A stretch of 62,156 nucleotides of DNA from an uncultured Novosphingobium sp. (GTDB taxonomy: Bacteria > Pseudomonadota > Alphaproteobacteria > Sphingomonadales > Sphingomonadaceae), in the NCBI GenBank assembly GCA_937864195.1, contig CALMJG010000116.1:1-62156 (forward strand), given 5' to 3'. Under the pieces are notes generated by a model, which saw nothing but the letters and a program-made list of their open reading frames with translations, was not told where the DNA came from and ran no database searches. This document shows, in pieces, positions 17,515 through 26,972 of this stretch. The position numbers were made by a program, and so were the translations under genes. The first letter of the stretch is position 1, and each line of letters begins with the position of its first letter.

Positions 17515-18087
17515 ATGGCCAAGTTTTTCGGAAACCTGCATCTGGTGCTGCTCACCGGCCTGGTGCTGGCAATCGTCGTCATGCTCAAGTTCAGCGGCGA
17601 TGTCGCCGTTGATGCCAGCAGCGTGCTGCGCTGGTCGCACCTGTTCTTCGGCATCGTCTGGATCGGGCTGCTCTATTACCTCAACTTCGTCCAGGTGCCG
17701 ACCATGCCGTCGATCCCGGCCGAACTGAAGGGCGGCGTGACCGGCTACATCGCGCCCAAGGTGCTGTTCTTCTTCCGCTATGGCGCGCTGCTGACGGTCG
17801 TGACCGGCCTGTGCATCGCCTATGTCGCGGGCTATGCGCACCGGGCGATGGTCCTCCAGGGCAACGCTCATGAAAACCTGATCGGCCTGGGCATGTGGCT
17901 GGCGCTGATCATGGCTTTCAACGTGTGGTTCATCATCTGGCCGGCCCAGAAGAAGATCCTGGGCCTGGTCGAAGCCAGCGCCGAGGAAAAGGCCGCTGCC
18001 GCTCCCAAGGCGCTGTATGCCAGCCGCACCAACGTTCTGCTGTCGCTCCCTATGCTCTACTGCATGGTCAGCGCCAACCTGGGCTGA
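17515..18087 (+). CDS. PuuD-like membrane protein (urate hydroxylase domain)
   Basis: A 190-residue protein with four or five membrane segments, resembling the membrane domain of PuuD-type urate hydroxylases. Conserved features are RWSHLFFGIVWIGLLYYLNF, VLFFFRYGALLTVVTGL and NVWFIIWPAQKKILG. The C-terminal cytochrome c domain found in true PuuD is absent, and no purine-catabolism gene is nearby, so urate oxidation should not be assumed. A strong Shine-Dalgarno (AGGGGG) precedes the ATG. It seems to be transcribed alone. Confidence 0.85.
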   Translation: MAKFFGNLHLVLLTGLVLAIVVMLKFSGDVAVDASSVLRWSHLFFGIVWIGLLYYLNFVQVPTMPSIPAELKGGVTGYIAPKVLFFFRYGALLTVVTGLCIAYVAGYAHRAMVLQGNAHENLIGLGMWLALIMAFNVWFIIWPAQKKILGLVEASAEEKAAAAPKALYASRTNVLLSLPMLYCMVSANLG

Positions 18088-18188
18088 TCGCAGCGCGGGC
18101 CGACCGGCCTCAAACCATCAAGGCAGGCGCGGTGCTCCCATGGGGCGCCGCGCTTTCCTTTTGTGCGGCCTGCCGGTAACCGCTGCGC

Positions 18189-19337
18189 ATGACCGCACAG
18201 ATCGACCCGTTCCACGCCATTGCCATCAGCGGCCTGGCCCATCGCCTCAAGGCCGCAGGGCGCAGCGTCATCCACATGGAATTCGGCCAGCCCAGCACGG
18301 GCGCTCCTGCCCCCGCCATCGCCGAGGCGCACCGGGTGCTCGATGCCGATCCGATGGGCTACTGGGAAAGCCCGGCGCTCAAGGCGCGGATCGTGAAGCA
18401 CTATGCCGACTGGTACGGGGTGGAAATCAGCCCAGCGCAGATTCTGCTGACTTGCGGCGCTTCCCCCGCGCTTGTCCTCGCCCTGTCGATGAGCTTCGAT
18501 CCGGGTGACCGGATCGCCCTGGCCCGCCCCGGCTATGTCGCCTATCGCAACAACCTCAAGGCGCTGCACATGGAGCCGGTGGAGCTGCCCTGCGGCGAAG
18601 CGGAGCGCTTCCAGCTGACCGCCGCAGCCCTTGCAGCGCTGGACCCGGCGCCCCAGGGCGTGATCGTCGCCAGCCCGGCCAACCCCACAGGCACGATCAT
18701 CCCGCAAGAGGAACTGGCCGCGATTGCCGAGGTCTGCCGCGCGCGCGGCATCACCATCATCTCGGACGAGATCTACCACGGCATCTCTTATGGCCTGCGC
18801 ACCCCCTCGATCCTTGAGGTCGAGCCGCAGGCGCTGGTCGTGAACAGCTTCTCGAAATACTTCAGCATGGCCGGCTGGCGGCTCGGCTGGCTGGTGGTGC
18901 CGCCATCGGGGATCGACGCCGCGCGAGCGCGAATGGGCAACCTGTTCCTCACCCCGCCCAGCCTGGCCCAGCACGCGGGCCTGGTCGCGATGGACTGCCG
19001 CGAGGAGCTGGAAGCCAACATCGCCACCTATGCGCGCAACCGCGCGCTGCTGCTGGATGCGCTGCCCGGCATGGGCCTGGGCCGGATCGCTCCGCCTGAC
19101 GCGGCCTTCTACATCTATGCGGACGTATCCGAATTCACCGACGACAGCATGGAATTCTGCAAGCAATTGCTGGAGGCAACGGGGGTTGCGACCGCTCCGG
19201 GGATCGATTTCGATCCGGTCGACGGACACCGCTTCGTGCGCTTCAGCTTCGCGGTTTCCACGCCCGAGATCGAGGAGGCGATCCGCCGGATCGGCCCGTG
19301 GCTGAAGGAGCGCGACCGGCGTCCTGCCGCAGACTAG
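18189..19337 (+). CDS. PLP-dependent aminotransferase, class I/II
   Basis: A fold-type I aminotransferase of 382 residues. The features are ASPANPTGTI (cofactor ring contact), ISDEIYHGISYG (Asp and Tyr to the pyridine ring) and NSFSKYFSMAGWRLGW, in which the lysine forms the Schiff base. A C-terminal arginine in FVRFSFAVS would bind the substrate carboxylate. The substrate is not evident: aspartate, aromatic or alanine types are all possible. It lies 101 bases after the PuuD-like gene and is not obviously in an operon. Confidence 0.93.
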   Translation: MTAQIDPFHAIAISGLAHRLKAAGRSVIHMEFGQPSTGAPAPAIAEAHRVLDADPMGYWESPALKARIVKHYADWYGVEISPAQILLTCGASPALVLALSMSFDPGDRIALARPGYVAYRNNLKALHMEPVELPCGEAERFQLTAAALAALDPAPQGVIVASPANPTGTIIPQEELAAIAEVCRARGITIISDEIYHGISYGLRTPSILEVEPQALVVNSFSKYFSMAGWRLGWLVVPPSGIDAARARMGNLFLTPPSLAQHAGLVAMDCREELEANIATYARNRALLLDALPGMGLGRIAPPDAAFYIYADVSEFTDDSMEFCKQLLEATGVATAPGIDFDPVDGHRFVRFSFAVSTPEIEEAIRRIGPWLKERDRRPAAD

Positions 19338-19369
19338 TCACACCGGCCTTTGCCGCATAGCTTCCCACC

Positions 19370-19555
19370 ATGCACAGATTGCTGTTCCTGTTCGTCCCGC
19401 TGGTCTTCACCGTGTCGGCAGCGCCGCCTGCCGTTGCCCAGGTGCCCGTTCAGGCCTTTCAGATCCACGGCGGACACTTGCCCAGCGAGGCGCGCGCAGC
19501 CGCGCGGCAGCGCCTTGCCGAGATGCTGGCCGCCGCTCACCAGTGCGGCGGCTGA
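19370..19555 (+). CDS. Small secreted protein, unknown
   Basis: A 61-residue frame beginning with a hydrophobic signal peptide (MHRLLFLFVPLVFTVSAAPPAVAQ), leaving a mature chain of only about 37 residues ending in CGG. It starts 32 bases after the aminotransferase gene and ends 4 bases before the convergent kup stop codon. No family is recognised. The clear signal sequence and the exact fit between two genes support it, but its small size leaves doubt. Confidence 0.5.
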   Translation: MHRLLFLFVPLVFTVSAAPPAVAQVPVQAFQIHGGHLPSEARAAARQRLAEMLAAAHQCGG

Positions 19556-19559
19556 GGCG

Positions 19560-21539
19560 TCAGATTTCGACCTGGCTGCCCAGTTCGACCACGCGGTTCG
19601 TCGGCAGGCGGAAGAATTCCATCGCGCTCGCGGCGTTGCGCAGCATCCAAGCGAACAGCTTTTCGCGCCAGATCGCCATGCCAGGCTTGGCCGAGGCGAG
19701 CAGCGTCTGGCGGGAGAGGAAGAAGCTGGTCTTCATCATCTCGAACGGCTGGCCGCACAGGTCGACCGTCTTGAGCGTGGCAGGGACGTCAGTTTCCTCG
19801 AGGAAGCCGAATTTCAACGTCAGGCGATAGAAGCCTGCGCCAAGGTCGATCACGCTGGCGCGGGTCGTGGAGGCCACGAAGGGCACGTCCTGAATCGCCA
19901 CGGTCAGGATCACCACGCGCTCGTGCAGCACCTTGTTGTGCTTGATGTTGTGGAGCAGCGCCGATGGCACGCCCGAATCGGTGCTGGCCATGAACACCGC
20001 CGTGCCCGCGACCCGGGTGGCGCTTGAATGCGCGCTCTTGGCGAAGACCTCGATCGGGATCGAGCCATCGTCCATCGACTGGCGCATCAGCGCCCGCCCC
20101 CGCGACCAGGTGGTAAGCAGGGTGAAGATCGCGAAGCCCATGGTCAGCGGCACCCAGCCGCCATCGGGCACCTTGATCAGGTTCGCCCCCAGATAGGCCA
20201 TGTCGACCACGATGAACACGGCGACCAGCGGCGCGGCCTTCCACACCGGCCAGCGCCACAGGGTCACCAGCACGGCGGCCAGCAGCAGCGTGTCGATGAA
20301 CATCGCGCCCGTCACCGCAATGCCATAGGCAGCGGCGAGGTTGCTCGACGAACGGAAGAACAGCACCAGGACGATGACCATGATCATCAGTCCCCAGTTG
20401 ATCACCGGAATGTAGATCTGCCCGGCGGTCGAGGCGCTGGTGTGCTTGATCTGCATGCGCGGCATGAAGCCCAGCTGGATCGCCTGCTGGGTGAGCGAGA
20501 AGGCGCCGGAAATGACCGCCTGGCTGGCGATGATCGTGGCTGCCAGGGCCAGGAAGATCACCGGCACCCGCACGGCATCGGGGATCATCAGGAAGAACGG
20601 ATCCCGGATCAGCTGCGCCGCCTCTGCCGGAGTGTGCGAGAGGACCATCGCCCCCTGCCCCATGTAGTTCAGCATCAGCGCCGGCAGGACAAAGGTCATC
20701 CAGCTGATCCCGATCGGCTTGCGTCCAAAATGCCCCATATCGGCGTAAAGCGCTTCCGCACCGGTAACGGCCAGGACGACACTGCCCATGGCGATGAAGG
20801 CCCGGAAGCCGTCGGTGATGAAGAAATTGATCGCATTAAGCGGATTGATCGTCTGCAGGATGACTTCCGGCATGACCGCCAGGTGGCTGACGCCCAGCAC
20901 GGCGAGCGTCAGGAAATAGACGATCATGATCGGCCCGAACAGGCGGCCGACCCGCTCCGTCCCATAGGACTGCATGCCGAACAGCATCACCAGGATCGCC
21001 ACCGCGATCGGCACGATCCAATCCTTGAACCCCGGTGCAACGTACTGGAGGCCTTCGGTGGCGGACAGCACCGACATCGCCGGGGTAATCATCGAATCGC
21101 CATAGAACAGGGCGGTCGCGAACACGCCCAGCAGCACAAACGGCCCGGTCCAGCGCGCATGTTCCGACTTGCGGTTGATCAGCGCCAGCAGGGCCAGGCT
21201 GCCGCCTTCGCCCTTGTTGTCGGCCTTCATGATCGTGAGCACGTACTTGAACGTCACCACGATCATCATCGACCAGAACACCAGGCTCAGCACGCCGTAG
21301 ATGTGGACAGGATCGACATGAATCCCCGGCGCGCCATGGTGCGAGGCGAATGTTTCGCGAAAAGCGTAGAGCGGGCTGGTGCCTATGTCGCCAAACACGA
21401 CACCGATCGCCCCGATCGCCAGCGGCAGCAGCCGACCATGGTGCTGGCCATGGTGGTGGCCATAGCCGGCGGCGTGCCCCTGATCGGCATCCGGGTTATC
21501 GGAATTCTGCACCGCTTCCGTCTGGTCCGCACTGGTCAT
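19560..21539 (-). CDS. kup: Kup-type potassium uptake protein
   Basis: A potassium transporter of the KUP/HAK/KT family, 659 residues, with about 12 membrane helices and a cytoplasmic C-terminal domain (roughly from residue 480). Recognisable stretches are [17 protein letters not shown] near residue 45, [16 protein letters not shown] and [12 protein letters not shown]. The N-terminus has a His-rich segment (GHHHGQHHG). Kup proteins are usually potassium-proton symporters. The gene stands between the convergent small gene and the ccm operon and appears to be transcribed alone. Confidence 0.96.
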   Translation of the reverse strand: MTSADQTEAVQNSDNPDADQGHAAGYGHHHGQHHGRLLPLAIGAIGVVFGDIGTSPLYAFRETFASHHGAPGIHVDPVHIYGVLSLVFWSMMIVVTFKYVLTIMKADNKGEGGSLALLALINRKSEHARWTGPFVLLGVFATALFYGDSMITPAMSVLSATEGLQYVAPGFKDWIVPIAVAILVMLFGMQSYGTERVGRLFGPIMIVYFLTLAVLGVSHLAVMPEVILQTINPLNAINFFITDGFRAFIAMGSVVLAVTGAEALYADMGHFGRKPIGISWMTFVLPALMLNYMGQGAMVLSHTPAEAAQLIRDPFFLMIPDAVRVPVIFLALAATIIASQAVISGAFSLTQQAIQLGFMPRMQIKHTSASTAGQIYIPVINWGLMIMVIVLVLFFRSSSNLAAAYGIAVTGAMFIDTLLLAAVLVTLWRWPVWKAAPLVAVFIVVDMAYLGANLIKVPDGGWVPLTMGFAIFTLLTTWSRGRALMRQSMDDGSIPIEVFAKSAHSSATRVAGTAVFMASTDSGVPSALLHNIKHNKVLHERVVILTVAIQDVPFVASTTRASVIDLGAGFYRLTLKFGFLEETDVPATLKTVDLCGQPFEMMKTSFFLSRQTLLASAKPGMAIWREKLFAWMLRNAASAMEFFRLPTNRVVELGSQVEI

Positions 21540-21664
21540 GCGATGCGCCGTCCCTGGCTATGCTGTGCGGCGCCCTCGAAAGGAGCGGCGGCGACAAAGG
21601 CCACGCGCTTAGCAGTATGCAACAGCCCCGGCAACAGCGCCGGTCGAGCCGGAAACCCGGAGTT

Positions 21665-22315
21665 TCAGCGCGCCTGCGCGGCCTGGTCGCGGGCGGCGAT
21701 CAGCGCGTCGAGCTGGGCGAGTCGCGCGGACAGGTCCGCGCGCCACGGCGCACTGGTCGGACTGCTCGCCAGCAGCCCTGCCCACAGCGCCCGCCCCTCC
21801 TCCATCCGGCCGTTCTGGATCAGGGCCAGGCCCATGAAGAACGGCGGCCCGGGATGCTGCGGATCGGCCAGCGTAGCCCGGCGATAGGCATAGAGAGCTG
21901 CAGGCGTGACGGCGCCTTGCGCATGGGCAACAAGGTTGTTGGCAAGCGACAGCCAGGCGTCGGCATTGCGCGGGTCCTGTTCGACCGCGCCCAGCACCAC
22001 GCCCGCGGCATCGCCAAACTGGCCGTTGCGCGACAGGCCATCCGCGATCACCATCCACTGGTTCACCGCCCCGGCATTATCGCCCCTGGCCAGCTGCTGG
22101 CGCGCCGCGATCAGTGCGGCGCCGGAATCCGAAGACTTTTCCTCGACGACCTTGGGAGCGCCCGGTTGAGCCGGACGCGCCTGCAGCGCGAACCCGGCGA
22201 TGCCAAGCAGCAGCGCGGCGCCGATCGCCTCCCAGCCCTTGCGCGGGGCCCTGAACAGGAAAGCGCAGGCCCCGAACGAGACGAGCGCCAGCAAACCCAC
22301 CAATACCCAGGTCAT
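21665..22315 (-). CDS. ccmI: CcmI/CycH-like TPR protein of cytochrome c maturation
   Basis: A 216-residue protein with two N-terminal membrane helices (MTWVLVGLLALVSFGACAFL and GAALLLGIAGFAL) and a periplasmic TPR region (about 70-200: GAVEQDPRNADAWLSLANNL, RRATLADPQHPGPPFFMGLAL). Such proteins hold apocytochrome c for the CcmF-CcmH haem ligation complex. It is shorter than E. coli-type CcmI. It is the last gene of the ccm operon, overlapping ccmH by 4 bases. Confidence 0.88.
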   Translation of the reverse strand: MTWVLVGLLALVSFGACAFLFRAPRKGWEAIGAALLLGIAGFALQARPAQPGAPKVVEEKSSDSGAALIAARQQLARGDNAGAVNQWMVIADGLSRNGQFGDAAGVVLGAVEQDPRNADAWLSLANNLVAHAQGAVTPAALYAYRRATLADPQHPGPPFFMGLALIQNGRMEEGRALWAGLLASSPTSAPWRADLSARLAQLDALIAARDQAAQAR

Positions 22316-22728
22316 TCCGCTCCTCCTCCACGCATCAGCCGGCGGCGCAGGACCATGAAGGCAAAGGCCAGCAGCAGCAGCGGCGCGGCAAACAGCGGCC
22401 AGGTGGTCGCGGTCACGCGCGGCGCGTAGCTGACATAGTCGCCATAGCGTTCAACCAGCCACTGCCGGATCGCTTCCGGGTCCTCGCCCGCATCGACCCT
22501 GAGCCGCACCTGATTGCGCATGTCGCCCGCAATCGGGGCATCCGAATCGGCAATCGACTGCCCCTGGCATTGCAGGCAGCGCAGCGTTTCCATCAGCGCC
22601 TTGGCGCGCGCCTCCTTGGCTGGATCGTCCAGTTGGCGATAGGCATAGGGCGCGGGCGGAAGCTTGTCCTGCGCGCCGGCAGGCACAAGCGCCAGCGCGA
22701 GCAGGAGCGCGGCCAGGAACCGGTTCAC
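22312..22728 (-). CDS. ccmH: Cytochrome c maturation thioredoxin-like protein CcmH
   Basis: A 138-residue membrane-anchored protein that reduces the CxxCH motif of apocytochrome c. It has a signal or anchor sequence (NRFLAALLLALALVPAGA), the family motif LRCLQCQGQSI (Cys51 and Cys54), IRQWLVERYGDYV, and a C-terminal membrane helix. The start is a GTG at 22728, overlapping the ccmG stop codon (GTGA). An ATGA overlap joins it to ccmI. Confidence 0.96.
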   Translation of the reverse strand: MNRFLAALLLALALVPAGAQDKLPPAPYAYRQLDDPAKEARAKALMETLRCLQCQGQSIADSDAPIAGDMRNQVRLRVDAGEDPEAIRQWLVERYGDYVSYAPRVTATTWPLFAAPLLLLAFAFMVLRRRLMRGGGAE

Positions 22729-23273
22729 TGCTCCGCCTCCTTCAGCCGGGCGAGGATCATCTCGACCTGGTCGGGGCGGATCTCGCCGATGTGCTGATAG
22801 CGGATCACGCCGCGCGCATCGATGATGAAACTTTCCGGGTAGCCGGACGACCCTAGTGCGAACTGGACCTTGCTCACGTCGTCGGCGCCGATCCGGGCGA
22901 AGGGATTGCCGTTCCGCGCCAGGAACCGCTCCAGATCCTCGCGCTTGTCGCGCACGGCGACGCCGTGAATCTCGACCCCGGCACGCTGCAGCGCGGCAAG
23001 CTGCGGAGCCTCGACCGCGCAGGGCACGCACCAACTGGCAAAGACGTTGAGCAGGCGCGGCTTGCCGCCCTTGAAGTCGGCAGTGGCCAGCGCGGGCCGT
23101 TCGGGGATCGCCTGCGGCAGGGTGAATTCGGGCAGCGGCTTGCCGATGAGCGCGCTGCGCACCTCGCGCTCAGCCGGACGCAGCAGGCCGACCAGGAAGA
23201 GGATCACGAACCCGGCAAATACCGCGAGCGGCAACCAGAGCGTCCAGCGGCGCGGAGGCGCAGGCTGGCTCAT
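22725..23273 (-). CDS. ccmG: Thiol-disulfide oxidoreductase CcmG/DsbE
   Basis: A periplasmic thioredoxin-fold protein of 182 residues, anchored by an N-terminal helix (LWLPLAVFAGFVILFLVGLL). The active site is WCVPC (Cys82 and Cys85), preceded by LLNVFAS. The cis-proline loop SGYPESFIID follows. It passes electrons to CcmH and apocytochrome c. ATGA and GTGA overlaps join it to ccmF and ccmH. Confidence 0.96.
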   Translation of the reverse strand: MSQPAPPRRWTLWLPLAVFAGFVILFLVGLLRPAEREVRSALIGKPLPEFTLPQAIPERPALATADFKGGKPRLLNVFASWCVPCAVEAPQLAALQRAGVEIHGVAVRDKREDLERFLARNGNPFARIGADDVSKVQFALGSSGYPESFIIDARGVIRYQHIGEIRPDQVEMILARLKEAEQ

Positions 23274-25216
23274 CGGCCCTGCCTTTCGCGGCGATCGGCA
23301 ATCTTGTCGCGCGCGAGGATGCGGCGCAGGTCGCTCATCACGCGGCCGATCAGCGCGAGCACGCCGCCCAGCGCGATCAGCAGGCCGCCGTACCAGATCA
23401 TCGGCACGAACGGCTTCCACCACAGCCGCAGCTGCCAGCGGCCATCCTCGGCCTGCTCGCCCAGCACGGCGTAGAGCTGGCCGTTCCAGCGGGTGACCAG
23501 CGCGCTTTCGCTGGTGCCCTGCGGCGGCGCCCAGAACGAGCGCGCCTGGGGGTGGATATCGCGCGCGGGACCATCCTTGTAACGCGCGTCCATATCGGCC
23601 TGCAGCGCGGTCCAGTTGGGACCGGCGATCGGCACGACATCGCGCAGGAAGACCTTCCACGGACCGACCTCGACCGTCTGCCCGGCGCGCACCGCCACCA
23701 GCCGTTCGGTCGTGAAGGCGCTGTCAGCCGCCATGCCGAACAGCGCGACCGCAACCCCGAAGTGGGCCACCACCATGCCCCAGAGCGGCAGCTTGATGGT
23801 CTTGAGCTTGCGCCCGGCCAGCGGCAGCAGAGAGGCCACGGCAAGCCCGGCCGCCAGGGCGAGGCCCAGCACCGGCAGCACACCGACGAACCCGCTGCCG
23901 GCGAACCATGCACCGACGCCCAGCGCCAGGAGGCCCGGCACGGCCAGCATGCGCCCGGTCCGCCCCAGCTTGTCGCTGCGCCAGCGCAGCAACGGCCCGA
24001 CCGCCAGCACCACCAGCATCGGCACGACGAACACGGCGCCCATCGGGTTGAAATAGGGCGGCCCGACCGAAACCTTGAGGCCCATCGCCTCTGCCACCAG
24101 CGGATAGAGCGTGCCGATCAGCACGATCCCGAGCGTAGCGGTCAGCATCACGTTGTTGAACACCAGCGCGCCTTCGCGGCTGGCCAGGGCAAAGCGCTCG
24201 CCCTCGGTCACGCTGCCTGCGCGCAGGGCGAACAACAGCAATGCAGCGCCGATGTTGATCACCAGCAGGCCAAGGATGAAGCTGCCCCGCTCAGGATCGA
24301 CGGCGAAGGCGTGGACGCTGGTGAGAATGCCCGAGCGCACCAGGAAGGTGCCGACCATCGACATGGAGAAGGCAACCACGCCCAGCATCACCGTCCAGGC
24401 GCGCAGCGCATTGCGTGCCGCCAGCACCGAGGCGGAATGGAGCAGCGCCGTCGCCGCCAGCCAGGGCATCAGCGAGGCATTCTCGACCGGATCCCAGAAC
24501 CACCAGCCGCCCCAGCCCAGCTCGTAATAGGCCCAATAGGAACCTGCGGTGATGCCGATCGTCAGGAACACCCAGGCACCCAGCACCCAGGGGCGCATCG
24601 CCTTGGCAAAGGCCGGACCGACTTGCCGCGTCAGCAGCGCGCCGACAGCAAAGCTGAAGGCGATCGAAAGCCCGACATAGCCGATGTAGAGCGTGGGCGG
24701 ATGGAACGCGAGGCCGGGGTCCTGCAGCAGCGGATTGAGCCCCTGCCCTTCCGGCGCAGCCGGCGTGAGCCGCTCGAACGGGTTGGAGGAAAGCAGCAGG
24801 AAGGCATAGAAACCAAGGCTGACGAAGGCCTGCGCGGCCAGCGTCGCAAGCATGGTCGGCTCCGGCAGGCGACGTTCGACCAGGGCCAGAAACCCGCCGG
24901 CCAGCCCCATGATGGTGACCCACAGCAGCATCGAGCCTTCGTGGTTACCCCAGGCGCCCGCGATCTTGTACAGCAGCGGCTTGGCCGAATGCGAATTCAT
25001 CGCCACCAGCTTGACCGACAGGTCGGTCTGCCAGAACAGGTAGACCAGCGCCGCGAAGGACAGCAGCGCAAGCAGCCCCTGCACTGCGGCGACCGGACGC
25101 ACCAGCCCCGCCAGCGCGGGATTGCCGCCCCGCAGGGACAGTCCGCCCGCCAGCAGCTGGAGCGCGGCAAGTGCTGCGGCCATCCACAGCGCGGCAAGGC
25201 CGAGATTGGCGATCAT
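23270..25216 (-). CDS. ccmF: Cytochrome c haem lyase subunit CcmF
   Basis: A large membrane protein of 648 residues with about 15 hydrophobic segments that, with CcmH and CcmI, attaches haem to apocytochrome c. The tryptophan-rich WWD motif is clear (GWGGWWFWDPVENASLMPW, near residue 235), with haem-ligand histidines in KIAGAWGNHEGSMLLW and elsewhere. The start ATG overlaps the ccmE stop codon. Its length is typical. Confidence 0.98.
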   Translation of the reverse strand: MIANLGLAALWMAAALAALQLLAGGLSLRGGNPALAGLVRPVAAVQGLLALLSFAALVYLFWQTDLSVKLVAMNSHSAKPLLYKIAGAWGNHEGSMLLWVTIMGLAGGFLALVERRLPEPTMLATLAAQAFVSLGFYAFLLLSSNPFERLTPAAPEGQGLNPLLQDPGLAFHPPTLYIGYVGLSIAFSFAVGALLTRQVGPAFAKAMRPWVLGAWVFLTIGITAGSYWAYYELGWGGWWFWDPVENASLMPWLAATALLHSASVLAARNALRAWTVMLGVVAFSMSMVGTFLVRSGILTSVHAFAVDPERGSFILGLLVINIGAALLLFALRAGSVTEGERFALASREGALVFNNVMLTATLGIVLIGTLYPLVAEAMGLKVSVGPPYFNPMGAVFVVPMLVVLAVGPLLRWRSDKLGRTGRMLAVPGLLALGVGAWFAGSGFVGVLPVLGLALAAGLAVASLLPLAGRKLKTIKLPLWGMVVAHFGVAVALFGMAADSAFTTERLVAVRAGQTVEVGPWKVFLRDVVPIAGPNWTALQADMDARYKDGPARDIHPQARSFWAPPQGTSESALVTRWNGQLYAVLGEQAEDGRWQLRLWWKPFVPMIWYGGLLIALGGVLALIGRVMSDLRRILARDKIADRRERQGR

Positions 25217-25674
25217 TGCGTTTCCGCCACGGTCTGGCGGGCCTGGTCGGCGGTCATGTCCTTCATTTCGCGCGGCACGTATTTCTCGTCATGCTTGGCC
25301 AGCAGGTTGTCGGCCACGAAAGTGCCATCGGCCCGCAACTTGCCTTCGGCTACGACGCCGGAATTCTCCTGGAACAGGTCGGGAGCGATCCCGCTGAACA
25401 TCACCGGAATACGCGCCTTGTTGTCCGACACGACGAACTGGATCGTAACGCCGTCCGCCGCGCGCCTGATCGAACCGGCCTCGACCATTCCGCCCAGCCG
25501 CACCGCACGGTCGGGGTCAGGCGGGCTCGCGGCCATGTCGGCCGGCAGGTAGAAGAACGAGGCCTGGCTGCGCAGAGCCCAGGTGGCCAGCAGCGCCGCA
25601 CCGATCAGCGCGGCGAGCGCAACCAGCACGAGCACCAGGCGCTGGTGCTTGGCCTTGAGTCCACCGCCGCTCAT
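25213..25674 (-). CDS. ccmE: Haem chaperone CcmE
   Basis: A 153-residue periplasmic haem chaperone with one N-terminal membrane helix (LVLVLVALAALIGAALLATW). It takes haem from CcmC and delivers it to CcmF. The haem-binding histidine is His128 in LAKHDEKYVP. The PVMFSGIAPDLF and GVVAEGKL strands are typical. The ATG at 25674 overlaps the ccmD stop codon (ATGA); an in-frame upstream extension is rejected. Confidence 0.97.
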   Translation of the reverse strand: MSGGGLKAKHQRLVLVLVALAALIGAALLATWALRSQASFFYLPADMAASPPDPDRAVRLGGMVEAGSIRRAADGVTIQFVVSDNKARIPVMFSGIAPDLFQENSGVVAEGKLRADGTFVADNLLAKHDEKYVPREMKDMTADQARQTVAETQ

Positions 25675-25811
25675 CGTTCGCGGCTCCGGTCGCGGCGAGA
25701 TTCGGCGCGGACCATGCCGAGCCATGCCCACAGCACCATTGCGGCAGTGCCGCCAATCCCCAACACATAGGCCGCCCAGATGAACGGCCAGTGGTCCAGT
25801 CCCTCACGCAT
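25671..25811 (-). CDS. ccmD: CcmD, small haem exporter subunit
   Basis: A 46-residue protein read from ATG at 25811: it opens MREGLDHWPFIWAAYVLG, has one membrane helix through AAMVLWAWLG, and ends in an arginine-rich tail (RAESRRDRSRER). This is the usual CcmD design. It overlaps the ccmC stop codon by 8 bases and the ccmE start by 4. CcmD helps release haem-loaded CcmE from CcmC. Confidence 0.9.
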   Translation of the reverse strand: MREGLDHWPFIWAAYVLGIGGTAAMVLWAWLGMVRAESRRDRSRER

Positions 25812-26535
25812 CGATTGCCTCCATGGCGCGGCGGCGGAGGCGCGCCTCGGCCTGCTGGTCCGCCAGGATCGCCCGCATCCGGATCAGCACCACCGCCCCG
25901 AAGATCAGGGAGAAGCCGGCCGAACCCGCCAGCAGCCCCCACAGGAACTCGGGCGCCATTTCCGACTTGCCCGCCGTGATCGAAGGCGGCTGGTGCAGGC
26001 TGTTCCACCACAGCACCGAATAGTGAATCACCGGGATGTTGACCGCGCCGACCAGACCGAAGATCGCCGGAATGCGCGATTGTCCGTCACCATCGCGGTT
26101 CGCGGCATCGCTGAGCGCGATATAGGAAAGATAAAGGAACAGCAGGACCAGCATAGAGGTCAGCCGACCGTCCCACACCCACCAGGTGCCCCAGGCAGGC
26201 CGACCCCACAGCGAACCGGTGACAAGGCACAGCGCGCTGAAGAAGGCGCCCGGCAAGGCGATCGCCCGCGCGGCAATTCCCGCCAGCGGGTGCCGCCACA
26301 CCAGTTCGGTCAGGCTGGCGATCGCAATCGCGCTCCAGCCGCCCATGCCCAGCCAGGCCGCAGGAACATGGACGAACAGGATCCGGACGCTGTCGCCCTG
26401 GAGTCGCTCTGCCGGAGCGCCCAGCAGACCCCAGACCAGCGAGGCGCCGGCGAGCACCACTCCCGCGAGCAGCAGGGGCACGGTCAACTGGCGCGCAAGG
26501 CGCAGGAAACGGGCAGGATTGGCAAAGCCGTGCAT
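25804..26535 (-). CDS. ccmC: Haem handling protein CcmC
   Basis: An inner-membrane protein of 243 residues with six helices that loads haem onto CcmE. The WWD motif reads WGTWWVWDGRLTS; the flanking haem-ligand histidines are in ILFVHVPAAW and IPVIHYSVLWW. The ATG at 26535 gives MHGFANPARFLRL, the family start. It is the first ccm gene here, 150 bases after tRNA-His. The ccmA and ccmB genes, which normally stand upstream, are not in this window. Confidence 0.96.
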   Translation of the reverse strand: MHGFANPARFLRLARQLTVPLLLAGVVLAGASLVWGLLGAPAERLQGDSVRILFVHVPAAWLGMGGWSAIAIASLTELVWRHPLAGIAARAIALPGAFFSALCLVTGSLWGRPAWGTWWVWDGRLTSMLVLLFLYLSYIALSDAANRDGDGQSRIPAIFGLVGAVNIPVIHYSVLWWNSLHQPPSITAGKSEMAPEFLWGLLAGSAGFSLIFGAVVLIRMRAILADQQAEARLRRRAMEAIDA

Positions 26536-26685
26536 GGAGGATTCGGTATCCCTGAGGATCGCGTGCCATTTGGCAGGAGAGCGCCGTTGGAGCAAGCGCG
26601 ATCACGCGCGCTTCGCCGCCACCGCAAAATGGCAAACGGGAGAGCCAGCCCGACCCTGCGCAGCGAACTGCAAAAGTGGAAGAAA

Positions 26686-26763
26686 TGGGGCGATCGATGG
26701 GGTTCGAACCCACGACCTCCGGTACCACAAACCGGCGCTCTAACCAACTGAGCTACGATCGCC
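26686..26763 (-). tRNA. tRNA-His (GTG)
   Basis: A full cloverleaf can be drawn: acceptor GCGATCG/CGATCGC, D arm AGCTC...GAGC, anticodon stem CCGGT/ACCGG with loop TTGTGGT (anticodon GTG), and T arm GTGGG-TTCGAAC-CCCAT. The extra 5' G (G-1) opposite C73 that marks tRNA-His is encoded, as is the 3' CCA. It lies upstream of the ccm operon on the same strand. Confidence 0.97.
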
Positions 26764-26972
26764 ACACCCTGCGCACCGCAGTGCGGCAAGGACAGGCGCG
26801 GCCTCTTGCACAGCCGCCGGAGGAATTAAAGCGAAATTTGCGGCAAGGCCGCCGCGCGGGGTTCATCGAGCGCAATTCTCGCTGGATTAGGGCTGGCATC
26901 AGGCAATTGTTAACGGCGTCCCGATAGCGATTGTTCATGGCTCCGGACGATTCCGGATTGGAGAGACAACAA
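26764..26972. other. Gap between tRNA-His and PilZ gene
   Basis: These 209 bases must hold the tRNA-His promoter (minus strand) and the PilZ-gene promoter (plus strand). Apart from an AT-richer stretch near 26820-26840 and GTTAAC near 26910, I see no gene and no strong repeat. Confidence 0.4.

Noticed and set aside
20028..21887. A 619-codon open frame opposite kup
   Set aside because: The translation is very rich in His, Asp, Gln and Arg, as expected for the reverse of a membrane protein gene; kup itself has clear family motifs.
23552..25552. A 666-codon open frame opposite ccmF and ccmE
   Set aside because: Shadow of ccmF with low-complexity charged translation and no domains.
26826..26840. 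CtrA-like site before the PilZ gene (TTAA-N7-TTTG)
   Set aside because: Two mismatches in the second half-site, not distinguishable from chance in an AT-richer gap.
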